Assembly (NCBI GenBank): GCA_019677205.1 | Contig: JAAMXY010001473.1 | Location: 1,729-32,462 of the forward strand | DNA: 30,734 nucleotides | From: Pinguiococcus pyrenoidosus | Taxonomy: Eukaryota; Sar; Pinguiophyceae; Pinguiochrysidales; Pinguiochrysidaceae | Direction of reading: 5' to 3' | Part shown: positions 19,383-27,740 of the stretch, one piece after another | Position numbering within the stretch: the first letter of the stretch is position 1 | Layout: each line of letters starts with the position of its first letter | Made by a program: the position numbers and the translations under genes | The notes under the pieces: generated by a model | Seen by the model: the letters and a program-made list of their open reading frames with translations, nothing else | Told to the model about the DNA's origin: nothing | Databases searched by the model: none

Positions 19383-20124
19383 CGCTCTGGGAGCTACGCA
19401 CCTTTGTCCGACGCCATTCGCTTCACTTGCAGACCCTGCCGCGCCTTCTCCTTCCGGGACTCCGGCTTCGGGGGCTCCCGGAAGGAGTGGCTCGCGCCGC
19501 CACCCATGGTTCGAGCTTCAGACGACCCTCGTTGCTTGCGCCAGTCTGGACGGGACGCTACGCTACGCTGCGGTCATGGCGACGCCGCTCAGGGCACTTG
19601 AAGCCGTTTTAGTTGCGGAAGGAGATCATCAGCCAGGGTTTCGTGAACCGTTATGCCCAGCGCTTCCGCACTATGCGAAAATAGGCAAATGGACGAATGA
19701 GATGATCAGGAAACAGCCAATCGAGAGGCGACAAAAGCCTTGCGGGCTCCCCCACTGGCCAAAGCTCATCCGAGCTGGATACTATTCGTTTTATAAGATG
19801 GGAGCATAGAATCCGACTCTTTATTCCCTCGATTTGCTGGCCAATCCCGGGCCGCAGAGAGACGGCTTGACATCATCAGCCTTGCTGCCAACGGCACCAC
19901 CCCCTCCCCGCCCATCCTTGCTGCTTGCTCTTTCCAAGTGCCAGATGAGATGGCCCGAGTTGAAGCCAGCGTTCGCGGTCGGAATGCGAAGGCGAGGACG
20001 CTGCTGCTTTGCGGAGTCCTTGGTGCTTTCGGGTTCCCATGCGCTTCCCATGCGCTTCCCGCGTGTTCCCATGAGGCCGACGAGCTGGGGGAGTCCGAGG
20101 GGCTTCGAAACCAGTATTTGAGAG
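19383..20124. other. Region between kinase and dehydrogenase genes
   Basis: These 740 bp contain the kinase promoter and leader and the 3' flank of the dehydrogenase gene. TTTATT at 19820-19825 could be an AATAAA poly(A) signal for the minus-strand dehydrogenase, though about 300 nt past its stop. A direct repeat CCCATGCGCTT occurs twice near 20037-20055. A 77-codon ATG frame is reported separately. Confidence 0.4.
19576..19809 (+). CDS. Possible small protein, 77 aa, no family recognised
   Basis: This ATG frame with a fair context (GTCATGG) encodes 77 residues, with aromatic and basic residues near the end (HYAKIGKWTNEMIRKQ, LIRAGYYSFYKMGA). No domain, signal peptide or membrane helix is recognised. 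It is divergent from the kinase gene, 193 bp away. It could equally be a chance frame in intergenic DNA. Confidence 0.2.
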   Translation: MATPLRALEAVLVAEGDHQPGFREPLCPALPHYAKIGKWTNEMIRKQPIERRQKPCGLPHWPKLIRAGYYSFYKMGA

Positions 20125-21419
20125 CTATCTGCCACCGCTCTCGCTCTCGCTCTCGCTCTCACTTGACATCCGAATGGCATCGTCGACATTGATCCCCGCA
20201 TCTTCCGAAGAGATCAGGCCGACCGCGCTCCAGTCCAGCTCAGCCCGTCCTTTTGCACTCGACGCGAGGAACCGATCCCGCAGTACTGAACCGAACGGCA
20301 TCGGAACCTAGGACGCAGGCAGATGAGGAGAATCAATGCAATGCAATACCATACAATCGCGTCCTGCCACAAGCTGTCCCAAGCTACCTTGGCCTTTTCG
20401 GCAGCATCTAGGACGAGCTTCACGTCTTTCAAGCCAAGTTCCAGGGCGAAGCCTCCCGGTCGGTGGTCTCGCTCGCTGACGCGTTGCCCGTATCCTGTTG
20501 CGTCACAAGCTGTCAAGGATCCGTGCTGAGCTGCTGCCGACTGATGCCGTCGCACCTTTGTATATGATGCAATCAAAGATGGTCGAGGTGAGCATTCCAG
20601 CCGCCTGCCTCCGGTCCAGCCCATTCGCTTCTGCGAGGGCCAGCGCCTCCGCGAGGGCCTCGATGGCCGCGGCAATCAGAAAGTTCCCAGAAAGCTTGAG
20701 CACGTTTGCTAGACCCGCATCCTCGCCCAGGACGTAGATTTGAGGAGAGGTGGTCGCCAAAATCTGCAGCGAGGGCATCGTAAGACGTCTGCCGCGGCTG
20801 CTTCAGCAGAGATCCTGGCAAAACATGCGAACCCCTCGCGCGCGTTCCGTAGCCGCTTCGTCGCCGCTGACCATCCAGAAGGCTTGCTGCTTCTGAATCC
20901 CATCCGGGCGCGCAAAGACGGGGGCCGCGGCGAACAAGACGCCTCGCTCCTTGTGGCTCTTGGCCAGCTCTCTTGACGTCTCCGGAGACACCGTGCTGCA
21001 GCTGATGTGCACCGCCCCGGGCCGCATCGCTCGGAAGAACGCACTCTCCTCGCTCGCGACGTCCTTCAAGATCCTGTCGTTGGGCAGCATGCTCACCACC
21101 GTGTCGCAAGAGGTCGCCACCGCCTCCGCGGACGCGGCCCGCGTGAAATGCTCGGTCTGGCCAAAAGGCTCCCCTCGGGAAGGATCCGCGTCGAAACCAA
21201 GCACGGGAATCTGCAGAGCGCAGGCCTCAGGATCTGGGGCATCGCTTCACCACAAGCGGCAGCCTACGACACCTGCGCATCCAAGAGATTCTGCACCATC
21301 GGGCTGCCCATGCGGCCGAGGCCAAGAAAGCCCACGGGCTTTGCGGATGAAGCCAGCCGCCGCCGCGCAAGCCTTGGCGCCCAACCTCGCGCGCAGCTAA
21401 GCGTGGGTCTTGTCAGCAT
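20125..21419 (-). CDS. Mitochondrial beta-hydroxyacid dehydrogenase, bacterial-type subtype
   Basis: Exons, down the minus strand, are 21419-21273, 21210-20833, 20763-20556, 20494-20388 and 20307-20125, giving 340 residues. The N-terminus MLTRPTLSCARGWAPR plus RRRLASS looks like a mitochondrial presequence. The NAD(P)-binding Rossmann motif follows: VGFLGLGRMGSPMVQNLLDA. Next come SMLPNDRIL, HISCSTVSPETS and a substrate loop APVFARPDG, then KLSGNFLIAAAIEAL with the catalytic Lys of this superfamily, and GFALELGLKDVKLVLDAAE. The ending VPMPFGSVLRDRF...ELDWSAVG is typical of a bacterial subgroup with APVFGRP-like loops. Canonical 3-hydroxyisobutyrate dehydrogenase has PVSGG there instead, so the substrate is not assigned. 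Intron 2 has an unusual GTTCGC donor; splicing removes an in-frame TGA. A Ser-Glu repeat closes the protein. Confidence 0.82.
20137..20160 (+). repeat. Hexanucleotide repeat GCTCTC x4, coding
   Basis: Four exact copies of GCTCTC lie in the last exon of the dehydrogenase. On the coding strand they read GAGAGC and give a Ser-Glu run near the C-terminus. Confidence 0.9.
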
Positions 21420-21858
21420 CGTCGAAAGCGTCGCGCGGTCTTTCAGAGGCTACAGAGGCGCGGTGGGCTGCGGATCTTATGGATCCTGAAGTCGCGCGCG
21501 CTAAGACTTTCCAGCCTCCCCCATGATCCAATGAATGGTCGGAGAGTGCCTATATTCAATATATAAAAATTTATGTGTTATATAAAATCTACATATAAAA
21601 TATTTGAAAACATTTCAAAAGTTCAGAACAGCGAACTTCTTGACTTCTAGGCGTCGAGGCGGGCGCCCTCTCTCGTCCTCCGCTCGGCCACACCCCAGGT
21701 CTGTGGAGGAGTTGTGGTACTCTACGAGAGGGAAATTGCGTGGGTTCGACGCCTGCGTGTGGATGAGGTTGAACCGTCTTGGCGTCGCGGGTCGCGGGTG
21801 TTGAGAAGCTCGCAATCGGCAGGCGTAGAGTTTCCTTTCCATGCCGCCGCTCCACTTC
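21420..21858. other. Intergenic region with AT-rich patch, upstream of the dehydrogenase
   Basis: These 440 bp separate the sideroflexin stop from the dehydrogenase start; both genes are on the minus strand. The stretch 21545-21625 is strongly AT-rich (TATATTCAATATATAAAAA, TGTTATATAAAATC), about 130-200 bp upstream of the dehydrogenase ATG. TATATAAA motifs there could act as a TATA-type promoter or as a 3'-end element for sideroflexin. No gene was recognised. Confidence 0.5.
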
Positions 21859-23158
21859 TCATCTGCCACGGTTGAAGTGGACCCTACCGCTCAGATCGCC
21901 GCTTTCAAACAATCGCTGAGCTTCGGCCTGATCAACCGATTTGAAGAGCATGCTTTCAGCCAGTCGCTGCTGGATCTCCGGTTCCACGTCCTTGACATTC
22001 ATCTCCGACTCTTCGTCGAAGAGCGCCATGCAAAGCGGCAGGCCCACGGCAAAGCTGCCGATGGTGCACCCAAACATGGTTGCTACGTAGAGCGGGAGAT
22101 ACCTTCCGAGAGGAGTCACGGACTTCAGAAAGGCGACCGCCAAAGGTGCCAGAATGAAGGTGGCCGCTGGAAGCAGCGTCCGAGTGAAGCCCGTCTGAAG
22201 AATGGCCTTCTTGGCGGCAGCGCGAGACGTCCCCAGCTCCTCCCCGTTGAAGCTCGCGACCTCGATCCCGCTCTCGAGCTCGTGGTGCCGCATGCTGAAC
22301 GTGTTGGCTGCGTTCGCGGCTGAGCCCGCAGGGAAGCCCGCATACGGCGCAAACGCACAAAACGCGGGGAAGGTCTTCATGAGGGTATTCACCCCGACCA
22401 CAATTCCCACCGCACTGGCGCAGGCAACCAGGTAGGCCTCGCCCAGCTTCAGGATCGCAGGATGGAGCTCCGCCTCCTGCACCGAGCTGGGCAGCAGCTT
22501 CGCCACGGACGGAGATAGCACATTGCCGGGCCTCAGCATCTTGCCCGCGTCTTGGTCAATCGTCGTCGAGCCATTGTAGTAGTTGATTCCCGCGACCATG
22601 CTCTGGTTCCACCAGTGCAGCGCAATCAGCCGCCCGGTGTTCATCCCGCCAAACTTGCACTGGAGCACGATCGCGGCCACGGGCAAGCCCCCGATGTACG
22701 GCCAGGCGCCGAGGCGAGCCCACACTGGGATAATCTCACCAGTCACTCTGAAGACCAGGAGGAAACATAGGAGGGAAAACAAGCACATCGAGAGGTGTCA
22801 TGTCGAGTGGCCCAGCAACCAAGAACCAGTCCTTCCAGAGCGCCTGGACGTCCTCTTCCTACCTGTGGGTAGCGCCCCTGAGAATCCATACCGCCTTCTC
22901 CAGTTCTTCCCGCTCTCGCTTGGTGAGAGCTTGGCGAGACGCTTGGCTCGCCTGCACCACTTTCCGTGCCTTCGCGATGTCCGCCTTTGTCGTAAACATG
23001 TGGCGGAAGTCGGAAATCTGGAGGATGATTGCAGTTAGGCGCCTTCACATCTCAGAACTACCCCCGCGCTTCAGCAGCACCTTCAGACTTTCCCGCCACC
23101 GGCGGTAGAACGCCGCGAACCCGGGCCTCTCGAGCGCATTTCCGGCCACATCCTCCAT
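21859..23158 (-). CDS. SFXN: Sideroflexin (mitochondrial amino-acid carrier)
   Basis: Exons, down the minus strand, are 23158-23081, 23017-22863 and 22747-21859, giving 373 residues; phases are 0 and 2. The start ATG lies in GCCATGG. Exon 1 gives FAAFYRRWRESL and exon 2 FRHMFTTKADIAKARKVVQA. Exon 3 carries the family hallmarks: HRVTGEIIPVWAR (from HPDTGE), HWWNQSMVAGINYYN, several membrane helices (YLVACASAVGIVVGVNTL, FVAP-like turns replaced by FCAFAPYAGFPAGSAANAAN), MRHHELESGIEV, AAAKKAILQTGFTRTLLP and the C-terminal VHFNRGR, equivalent to the usual VYFNKGL. Sideroflexins are inner-membrane proteins; SFXN1 carries serine into mitochondria for one-carbon metabolism. Intron 1 has a CTAAC branch-like site. 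The substrate in this organism is inferred from the family only. Confidence 0.88.
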
Positions 23159-23853
23159 GGCACGCTGCCAACTTCACGACCAAAAGGAGGCGCTGCCGAA
23201 AGTGCGGCTATATCCGAGTGAAAATTCGCTCACGAACTCTCGCAGCGTAAGCCCACTATGCGAACGTTCTCTAACGACAGTTGGGCGGCGCTCTGGCGTC
23301 GGCTCAGTTCGGATGTGGCGGTCTCTTCGCGCCCGACCGATGGAAACTTCGAGATTGGCGTCGACAACTCCGCTTCTGTCCAGCTCTGTCGTCATTCTGA
23401 CTCACAGCTGGATATACACAAATGGCGAACGAAAGGAGCCAATGATGGCGGGAGAGAATAGCTCAGGATCCAATGATCGCGGAGTACGTACCATGTTCAT
23501 ATAGGCGAGGAAAGTGGAAAAAGTTTCAACGGAGAACATGATTGGATCGTGCTTTTTGCTCGTGTGTTTGGCGACCACAAGGAATCTGCTTCAGCCGACC
23601 GGCTGACGTGGGCCAATCCGGTCGCTTGTTTGCTGCTGCGTGGACAACCCTTCCAAACGTCAGCTCAGTTGCATCGACGCCGGTGAAAGTGCAGCAGTGC
23701 AGCCGTTGCAAAGGTCTCAACGTCGCAAGGACCTCTCAAACCTGTGGAGAAGCACCCGCCGAATTGTACACCAGCTTACCAGGCCGATCCCCTGGGCTTG
23801 CACTGCAGAAGGCAAGGGTTCCACGGCATTTGCGGAGAGCCCGTTGGGGGAGG
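23159..23853. promoter_or_regulatory. Divergent region, sideroflexin / aromatic amino-acid permease
   Basis: Nearly 700 bp separate the two divergent starts. The open frame of the permease continues upstream to 23542 but holds no ATG before 23854, so that part is probably 5' untranslated. A plus-strand ATG frame at 23157-23504 overlaps the sideroflexin start codon through the palindrome CCATGG and shows no family resemblance. No clear promoter element was seen. Confidence 0.4.
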
Positions 23854-25314
23854 ATGCGTGTTTCAGCAGTTTTCCTTGGGACTGTTGCAACCGCTGCCGC
23901 CCTTGTGCCTCCACGGCAGCCAAGTGCGCTCTGTGGTGTGAGAAGGCGCCTTGCCCTGCTGAAAATGGCAAGGGAGGAGCCGCCCAGCGAGGGCTTCTCT
24001 CTCTCGCTGGGTCGCGGAGCGCAACGAGTTCGGGAGATCATTTTCCCAGAGGAGCTTGACGAGCCAATGGAGAGCGAGGAGCGTGAGCAACTGGTCGCTG
24101 GTGCGGACTCTGGAGAGGCTCGGGTGCGAAAGAAAGAGGAAGAGCCGAGCGTCTTGGGCGCGGCGGCTTTGGTTGCCGGCACGACGGTCGGGGCAGGGAT
24201 TCTGGCACTTCCCTCGGCGACTCAAGCCACCGGCTTCCTTCCGTCGACCCTCGGTCTGGTGTTCATGTATGTGTACATGTGTAGCACGGGGATCCTCATC
24301 GCAGAGGTCAGCCTGAACACGGGAAACGCCGCGGGAGACGGCATCCTCAGCGCGTCGGAGGCGACGATAGGAAAGCTAGGGAGTCGCGTCGCCGGAGCGG
24401 CGTATGTGTTCATTCACTACGCTCTGCTGGTCGCATACTGCGCGTCGGGGGGAAAGGGACTGCCTCTCACCGACGGTCTGGCCGGCTTCGAACCGTCCGT
24501 GTTCGCGCTGCTCTTCGGCGGTACCCTGTTCATCGCCGCTCCGCGAGCTGTGGAGACCCTGAACAACGTCGCCGTGGGCCTCGTGGTTGCCACGTTCCTT
24601 GCTCTGCTGGCGGCAGTCTCGGCCGACGCCAACCCGTCGAACCTCGCCGTGGCGGATTGGAGTCAGCTGCCCAACGCGCTTCCCGTGATGTTCGTTGCGC
24701 TGGTCTTCCACAACGTCGTGCCGGTCATCTGTGCGCAGCTGAGAGACGCCGAAAGAGTGCGAAAGGCCATCGTCTACGGATCGGCGGTCCCCGCCACCAT
24801 GTTCATCGTGTGGAATGCGGCCATCCTCGCAGCCACTGGAGGGACGGGTGAGGCGGCGGCGAACCCCCTGGATGGCCTGAGCGGCGGGCCACTCGTCCCG
24901 GTGTTCTCGGAGCTTGCAATCGTCACGTCCTTCGTCGGCTTCGTGTACGGCCTCTTAGATTTCTACGTAGACGCCCTACGGTTGAAGGACTCGGGCAACG
25001 ACGCAAGCGGATTGAGCTTGACTCGCGCAGGTCTGTTTAGCGCAATTTTGGTGCCGCCCGTCGGCATTGCAACCGTAGATCCATCCATCTTTTTGAAGGC
25101 GCTTGATGCTGCTGGGACCTTCGGCATTTCCGTTTTGTTCGGCATCCTGCCTGCGGCAATGGCTTGGCGGCAGCGCTACGCAGACGAGGTGCCCAACGTG
25201 GGCGTCACGGAACCGCTGCTGCCCGGTGGGAAACCCGTCCTGTCTGGAATCATGGTGTTCGCCGCCGGTGTCATTGTGCAGCAGACGTTGGTCAAGCTGG
25301 GCTGCCTGGGATGA
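23854..25314 (+). CDS. Tryptophan/tyrosine permease-family transporter, probably plastid-targeted
   Basis: From the first in-frame ATG (23854) the frame encodes 486 residues with no intron. The N-terminus MRVSAVFLGTVATAAALVPP looks like a signal peptide, followed by a basic stretch (GVRRRLALLKMAR) that could be a transit peptide. After a hydrophilic linker the transporter begins with SVLGAAALVAGTTVGAGILA, the first helix signature of the hydroxy/aromatic amino-acid permease (TyrP/Mtr-like) family. About eleven membrane helices follow, for example FVALVFHNVVPVICAQL and FVGFVYGLLDFYVDAL. The bacterial family imports tryptophan or tyrosine with protons. Plants and algae carry plastid homologues, which may move aromatic amino acids across the plastid envelope. 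The substrate here is inferred. The stop is followed at once by a minisatellite. Confidence 0.85.
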   Translation: MRVSAVFLGTVATAAALVPPRQPSALCGVRRRLALLKMAREEPPSEGFSLSLGRGAQRVREIIFPEELDEPMESEEREQLVAGADSGEARVRKKEEEPSVLGAAALVAGTTVGAGILALPSATQATGFLPSTLGLVFMYVYMCSTGILIAEVSLNTGNAAGDGILSASEATIGKLGSRVAGAAYVFIHYALLVAYCASGGKGLPLTDGLAGFEPSVFALLFGGTLFIAAPRAVETLNNVAVGLVVATFLALLAAVSADANPSNLAVADWSQLPNALPVMFVALVFHNVVPVICAQLRDAERVRKAIVYGSAVPATMFIVWNAAILAATGGTGEAAANPLDGLSGGPLVPVFSELAIVTSFVGFVYGLLDFYVDALRLKDSGNDASGLSLTRAGLFSAILVPPVGIATVDPSIFLKALDAAGTFGISVLFGILPAAMAWRQRYADEVPNVGVTEPLLPGGKPVLSGIMVFAAGVIVQQTLVKLGCLG

Positions 25315-25457
25315 TGGCAAGTGCTAGTGGCAAGTGGTAGTGGCAAGTGGTAGTGGCAAATGCTAGTGGCAAGTGTTGGTGGCAAATATTAGTGGCAAGT
25401 GCTAGTGGCAAGTGCTGGCGACAAGTGTTGGCGACAAGTGCTGGTGACAAGGGCTGA
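25315..25457 (+). repeat. 13-bp minisatellite, about 11 copies
   Basis: Directly after the permease stop, eleven tandem units of consensus TGGCAAGTGCTAG run for about 143 bp. Units vary at a few positions (GTGGTAG, ATATTAG, CGACAAGTG...), and the last ones drift towards CGACAAGTGCTGG. It lies in the 3' untranslated or intergenic region between convergent genes. Confidence 0.9.
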
Positions 25458-25616
25458 TGCCAGAATAGATTTGAAGAGATTGGAAGAGAGTTGGAGAAGA
25501 GCCGCGAGGTTGCCAACCTTGGTCTTTATTCCTCTCCCAAGCTGTGAAAACGTTTGGGACCGCCTTCATATTCACAGAGTCCCGGTCACAGAGATGCTCT
25601 GCGCCCAAGCACACCT

Positions 25617-25739
25617 TCACCATTCGTGCAGGCGCCGATCCACCACGCGACGAAACGCATTGGCCACCGCGGTGCCCAAAAAGAGCATCTGATCCTCTTG
25701 CGCTATGTGGCACAGCCCCAGCTTCACAGAGAGGGGCAT
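25617..25739 (-). CDS. Possible 40-aa ORF just downstream of the PDZ gene
   Basis: An ATG frame starts about 34 nt after the PDZ-gene stop on the same strand and encodes 40 residues (MPLSVKLGLCHIAQEDQ, LFLGTAVANAFRRVVDRR). It may be a short ORF in the 3' untranslated region, or part of an alternative transcript, since GTGTCAG...GCGCAG in the gap resembles a tiny intron. A possible AATAAA poly(A) signal (TTTATT, 25525-25530) lies beyond it. No family is recognised. Confidence 0.2.
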   Translation of the reverse strand: MPLSVKLGLCHIAQEDQMLFLGTAVANAFRRVVDRRLHEW

Positions 25740-25773
25740 AACACACTGCGCAGCGGACCAGCCCAGCTGACAC

Positions 25774-26622
25774 TTAGAAGAGGCCGAAGAAGGGCTTCTT
25801 CGCCCGCAGCGCTTCGTCAGTGGCTTCAAGCTCCTCCAGAAGCGCGTCGCGGCGCTTTTGTGCCTCCTCAGCAGCCTTCTTACTCTCCTCAATCTGCTTC
25901 TTCGTCTTCTGGACCTTCTTCTCGCCCTCGGCTCCCTCCAAGATCAAGCGCACAGAGTCGCCCTGGCGCACCTGCCGAATCATCGTATCCCCGTTACCTT
26001 CGTCATCGTCCTGGTCTCTTCCCTCCCGTCCCCGCACGCTGCGGCAGATCTAGCTAGTGGGGCAAATCTTACCTTCACGGCGTTCATGACAGAGTACAAG
26101 CCCGAGCCACGCGTGGACCACATTTCGTCCCCGAAGGTGGCCGAGCACATGGTCACTTGATCGCCCACGTTCACCTGGACAACCGAGGCATCCCGTTAGT
26201 CTTCTCTGGCGGGGAATGATAGCTTCTTCCCAAGCGGCAACAAGGTGTCCCAAAGCACGCCAACGCTGTGGAGATCGTCTTCTCACCTTCTTTGTCCGTG
26301 CCGCGTTTCCCCCGGGCGTGATGCTGGCGACGTAGACGTTCCCCTTCTCATCTTCTTCCAGAATCAACCCCAGCGGCTTCTTGATCTCCACAAGCCGGTC
26401 CCCAGCGGCGACGTCTCTCTTCGAGCGGAAGAAGTTCGTCAACGGGTCGGACATCCGAAGCGCCAAGTCCTGCTGTCTGGCGACGCCCGGCGCTGCCCAG
26501 GAACATCCGGTGAGGCTACGGCTGCATCCGGCCAGAATCCACGGCATTCAGTTACCCATTGGCGCCACAAAGGCCTGCGCGGTGGCCAAGAGGCCGGCTA
26601 CAAGCACCGTCGTTTTCATCAT
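25774..26622 (-). CDS. Plastid-targeted PDZ-domain protein with C-terminal coiled coil
   Basis: Exons, down the minus strand, are 26622-26556, 26492-26287, 26174-26073 and 25971-25774, for 190 residues; phases are 1, 0 and 0. The leader MMKTTVLVAGLLATAQAFVAP is a signal peptide ending AQA|FVAP, the phenylalanine cleavage motif of red secondary plastids. A PDZ-like domain follows: LVEIKKPLGLILEEDEKGN, VYVASITPGGNAARTKKV, NVGDQVTMCSATFGDEMW and VRQGDSVRLILEG. This resembles the PDZ domain of thylakoid-associated plant proteins. The last 45 residues are a charged coiled coil ending FFGLF. A role in organising plastid membrane proteins is plausible but inferred. Intron 2 (26286-26175) has a GACTAAC branch site. 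It is convergent with the permease and divergent from the DUF493 gene. Confidence 0.8.
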
Positions 26623-26885
26623 TGTCTCGAGCTGGAGGAGAGGATCGAATCTACCGAAGTCGCGAGATCCGGATTCGCAGCAATGCGGCGTTTTGTGACA
26701 CACAAGCGCGCAGCAAAGCTGACGTTGCTCTGTTCCGGTTCCGTCTGTCTCGCCGCGAAGCGCGCCGTATATTAGCGTTGCTTAAATGCTTGAACCAAGC
26801 TCATGGCGGCCTCCGATTGGCGGAAACGCACGGAGTCTTCGGCAGACGGCCCGGAACGTTCCGGGGCAGGCGACGACGTCGCGCG

Positions 26886-26965
26886 CCCAAAACCCAAAAC
26901 CCAAAACCCAAAACCCGAAACCCAAAAACCCAAAAACCCAAAAACCCAAAACCCAAAACCTAAAA
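26886..26965 (+). repeat. Telomere-like CCCAAAA repeat
   Basis: About eleven short units run for 80 bp: CCCAAAA four times, CCCGAAA, CCCAAAAA three times, CCCAAAA twice, and CCTAAAA. The complementary strand reads TTTTGGG, close to known telomeric repeats but not identical to TTAGGG or TTTAGGG. It lies 56 bp upstream of the DUF493 ATG, inside the divergent promoter region shared with the PDZ gene. Confidence 0.9.
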
Positions 26966-27020
26966 GTCGAAAAACGCGACACAAAAGTTTGACAGAAAGG
27001 CCAACGGCAAATCTCGACGC

Positions 27021-27740
27021 ATGCGCGGCACTTTGGGTGGACGAGCCGCTGCGCTCTTCTTGACGCTTTGGTTGGGCGGGTTGGTGCGGGATGTGGACGC
27101 TTTTCTGAGCGCAGCTGTGGTCCGCCACAGAAGTGCGGGCTGGTCGCCTCCGCTTTGGCAGCTGGCGTCGGGCAAGGATGGGCCCTTCGGCGACGATGAT
27201 CGCCTCGAGGGGGCATTCATGAACCTTGACGGCGATGGCACGGGCGAGGGAGACGAAGGGGCACAGGACGGCCTCAGTGACGAGGAAGTGTTCCAAAAAG
27301 CCGCCGAGCTGCTGGAGATCAGAGACCTCACCTCCGAGCCGCGGAAGCTCGAGCTGCCCGCGAAACCCTTTGCGGTGAAGAACGGCACCACACCGGGCTA
27401 CGGCTTCGAGATGAAGGTGCGCGCTTTGCGGGGCGAGTTCTCCCCAGAGGGCGAGTCTGACACGGAGCGCGACGTCAACCTCCTGGCGGCGCTGGGGAAC
27501 TTTCCGGGCAAATATACCTTCACTGCGGTCGGCAAGGGCGACAACTTCGAAGAGGAAGTGATCGCCATTGTGGCGGACACGAGCGGCGACTCCGTCCTTC
27601 CCGATGACGTCGTCGTGACGGAGAGGATGGGCGGCAAGTTCAAGTCCGTGCAGGTGTCCGCTTGGGTCAAGGAGGCGCTTGTGATTCCGGCCGTGTTTGA
27701 GGCGCTGCAGGCGCATCCTCAAGTGAAGATGCAGTTCTAA
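27021..27740 (+). CDS. DUF493 (YbeD-like) protein, probably plastid-targeted
   Basis: This is an intronless frame of 239 residues from ATG at 27021. The first 27 residues form a signal peptide (AAALFLTLWLGGLVRDVDA), followed by FLSAAVVRHR, a Phe-led transit-peptide start. An acidic linker follows (about 50-95). The C-terminal 80 residues match DUF493/YbeD: LGNFPGKYTFTAVGKGDNF, EEVIAIVADTSGD, GGKFKSVQVSAWVKEAL and PAVFEALQAHPQVKMQF, an ACT-like alpha-beta fold. Bacterial YbeD is a small protein of unclear, possibly regulatory role; plants and algae have plastid versions. Its position next to two other plastid-type genes is noted, but no shared function is shown. Confidence 0.85.
   Translation: MRGTLGGRAAALFLTLWLGGLVRDVDAFLSAAVVRHRSAGWSPPLWQLASGKDGPFGDDDRLEGAFMNLDGDGTGEGDEGAQDGLSDEEVFQKAAELLEIRDLTSEPRKLELPAKPFAVKNGTTPGYGFEMKVRALRGEFSPEGESDTERDVNLLAALGNFPGKYTFTAVGKGDNFEEEVIAIVADTSGDSVLPDDVVVTERMGGKFKSVQVSAWVKEALVIPAVFEALQAHPQVKMQF

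Noticed and set aside
19950-20192. ATG frame with a leader-like N-terminus (MARVEASVRGRNAKARTLLL)
   Set aside because: It overlaps the last exon of the dehydrogenase antisense and ends in its Ser-Arg complement of the hexanucleotide repeat; no family match.
20125-21419. Annotation as canonical 3-hydroxyisobutyrate dehydrogenase
   Set aside because: The substrate loop reads APVFARP rather than PVSGG, so the specific substrate name is not justified.
23157-23504. 115-codon plus-strand ATG frame
   Set aside because: No resemblance to known proteins; it begins in the palindrome CCATGG that contains the sideroflexin start on the other strand.
25315-25457. CRISPR-like array
   Set aside because: The units are 13 bp in direct tandem without spacers, and the genome is eukaryotic.
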